From NCBI RefSeq assembly GCF_006717095.1, contig NZ_VFQE01000001.1, positions 3,658,001 through 3,722,000 of the forward strand: DNA of 64,000 bases, written 5' to 3'. The notes beneath the pieces are model-generated. The model was not told the DNA's origin and made no database searches. It saw only the letters and a program-made list of their open reading frames with translations. A program made the translations under genes and the position numbers. Shown piece by piece: positions 63,176 through 64,000 of this stretch; the first letter of the stretch is position 1, and each line of letters opens with the position of its first letter. The stretch is from Blastococcus colisei (GTDB lineage Bacteria; Actinomycetota; Actinomycetes; Mycobacteriales; Geodermatophilaceae).

Positions 63176-64000
63176 CCGATCCCCCCCGCTCGTCGGCGCT
63201 GCCTCGGAATGCACATCGTCCGCGTCCGTGCAGGTATTGCCCGCGCCAGTGTGGAGGGTGCCCCGCGGACTGGCGCCTCAACTGAACGACGCGCCAGAGC
63301 GGAGGGCCTAGACCGCGGCGACCCGTAGAGCACCAGACGACACCGAGCATTCCGGGAGCGCCTCGACACGGGCGAGCACCAGACATTCGACGCGATGAAA
63401 CCTGTGCCCGCGACACCTGACCGTCCGCGGCCACCGAGCGACGCCGGATGGCTCAGTCGCGAGAGGCCCCACTGCCTCGGCCAGCGGGGAGGCTGATCCT
63501 CGCCGGCGTAACCGGTCGTTGATCAACGTGACGGTGGGACCCGGATCCCGCGGGTCCCACACACTCGTGACCGCACGTCCACCGCGCCGTCACGGTGAAC
63601 AGCTTGCTCCACTCGCACGTCACCGACCGCGCACGATCCGCTTAAGCCTTCCCGACGCCGGGAGTGTGGTTGCCGAGCTGGTCAGGGACCTGCACAGCCT
63701 CGCTCGCCTGGTGCGGGGCTCCTGCGTCAACCGCAACCCAACTGATAGGTCAGGCCAGCACTCCGGCCCTCCTCGGACGCTGCCCGTCGACGTCACGACA
63801 CGGGCCCGGTGGCGCGGCGAGATTCGCGCCGACGTTGACCCACGGTCGTGGTCGATCAGCTGCGAGCGCGTGCCACTACCGGTTCCTGAACGCGCACGGC
63901 ACTCGACGACGGCCTTGGTCGCAATCTGTTCCCAGCCCCCGCCCGATCCCTGAGCCCTCCGGTCAGGGTGAGCCGGGACGGTGGCCGCGCTGCGCCGGGG
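63176..64000. other. Right-end region without supported genes, two palindromes
   Basis: I support no gene in these 825 bp; frames at 63308-63562 (minus) and 63519-63953 (plus) have no recognisable domain. CGTTGATCAACG (63517-63528) is a perfect 12-bp palindrome. Six bp later GTGGGACCCG (63534-63543) pairs exactly with CGGGTCCCAC (63551-63560) around a 7-nt loop, a strong stem that could be a terminator or operator. Confidence 0.4.

Noticed and set aside
63519-63953. Possible 144-residue gene at the right end
   Set aside because: It begins inside a palindrome and has no recognisable domain or binding site; evidence is too weak to call it.

Overview
The window is high-GC DNA from an actinomycete, plausibly Geodermatophilaceae or a neighbouring family (inferred). 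Signs are the GC-rich codon use, frequent GTG starts, ATGA/GTGA overlaps, an actinobacterial FadD15-type ligase, a mycothiol-enzyme-like protein, a SCO6880-type conjugation protein and a Tad pilus locus with a LysM/BTAD protein.

Left part (1-9318), core-like: a fatty-acid beta-oxidation operon (acyl-CoA dehydrogenase, FadA thiolase, 5' part of FadB) faces a FadD15-like acyl-CoA ligase across a perfect 10-bp-arm palindrome. Next come a small Cys protein, a long inverted repeat, a MoaD/ThiS protein with a BNR protein, an L,D-transpeptidase lipoprotein and tRNA-Lys(CTT).

9319-17012, patchy accessory DNA: a winged-helix regulator with a membrane protein, a two-component system beside the stump of an ABC ATPase, a small efflux-type protein, a gene lacking a normal start, a lower-GC signal peptidase I/lipoprotein pair, and a dead tyrosine integrase.

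17150-30530, a conjugation-type cluster, all on the minus strand and tightly overlapping: ParA-like ATPase, small membrane protein, single-TM protein, TrbL/VirB6-like channel protein, SCO6880-like protein, VirB4 ATPase, M23 peptidase, VirD4/TraG coupling protein, SSB and four unknowns. No relaxase is visible.

30958-39770, defence-like island: an AbiE toxin-antitoxin pair, then a coupled operon of an MBL-fold hydrolase, an E2-E1-JAB fusion (ubiquitin-like conjugation and deconjugation in one chain) and a patatin phospholipase, then a convergent DnaQ/BRCT exonuclease gene pair. A 39-bp near-identical copy of part of abiEi at 39.7 kb brackets the island.

39803-47174, metal-linked genes: an ArsR regulator, a frameshifted four-helix copper protein, a decayed BNR lipoprotein, two DUF305 proteins, a DUF6153 protein, an MFS transporter, and divergent merA-merR with a MerR-type promoter.

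47490-58518, a complete-looking Tad/Flp pilus operon on the minus strand, followed by an XRE regulator, an M48 peptidase, an Asp-rich lipoprotein and a PASTA Ser/Thr kinase. The last 0.8 kb has no supported gene but holds two palindromes.
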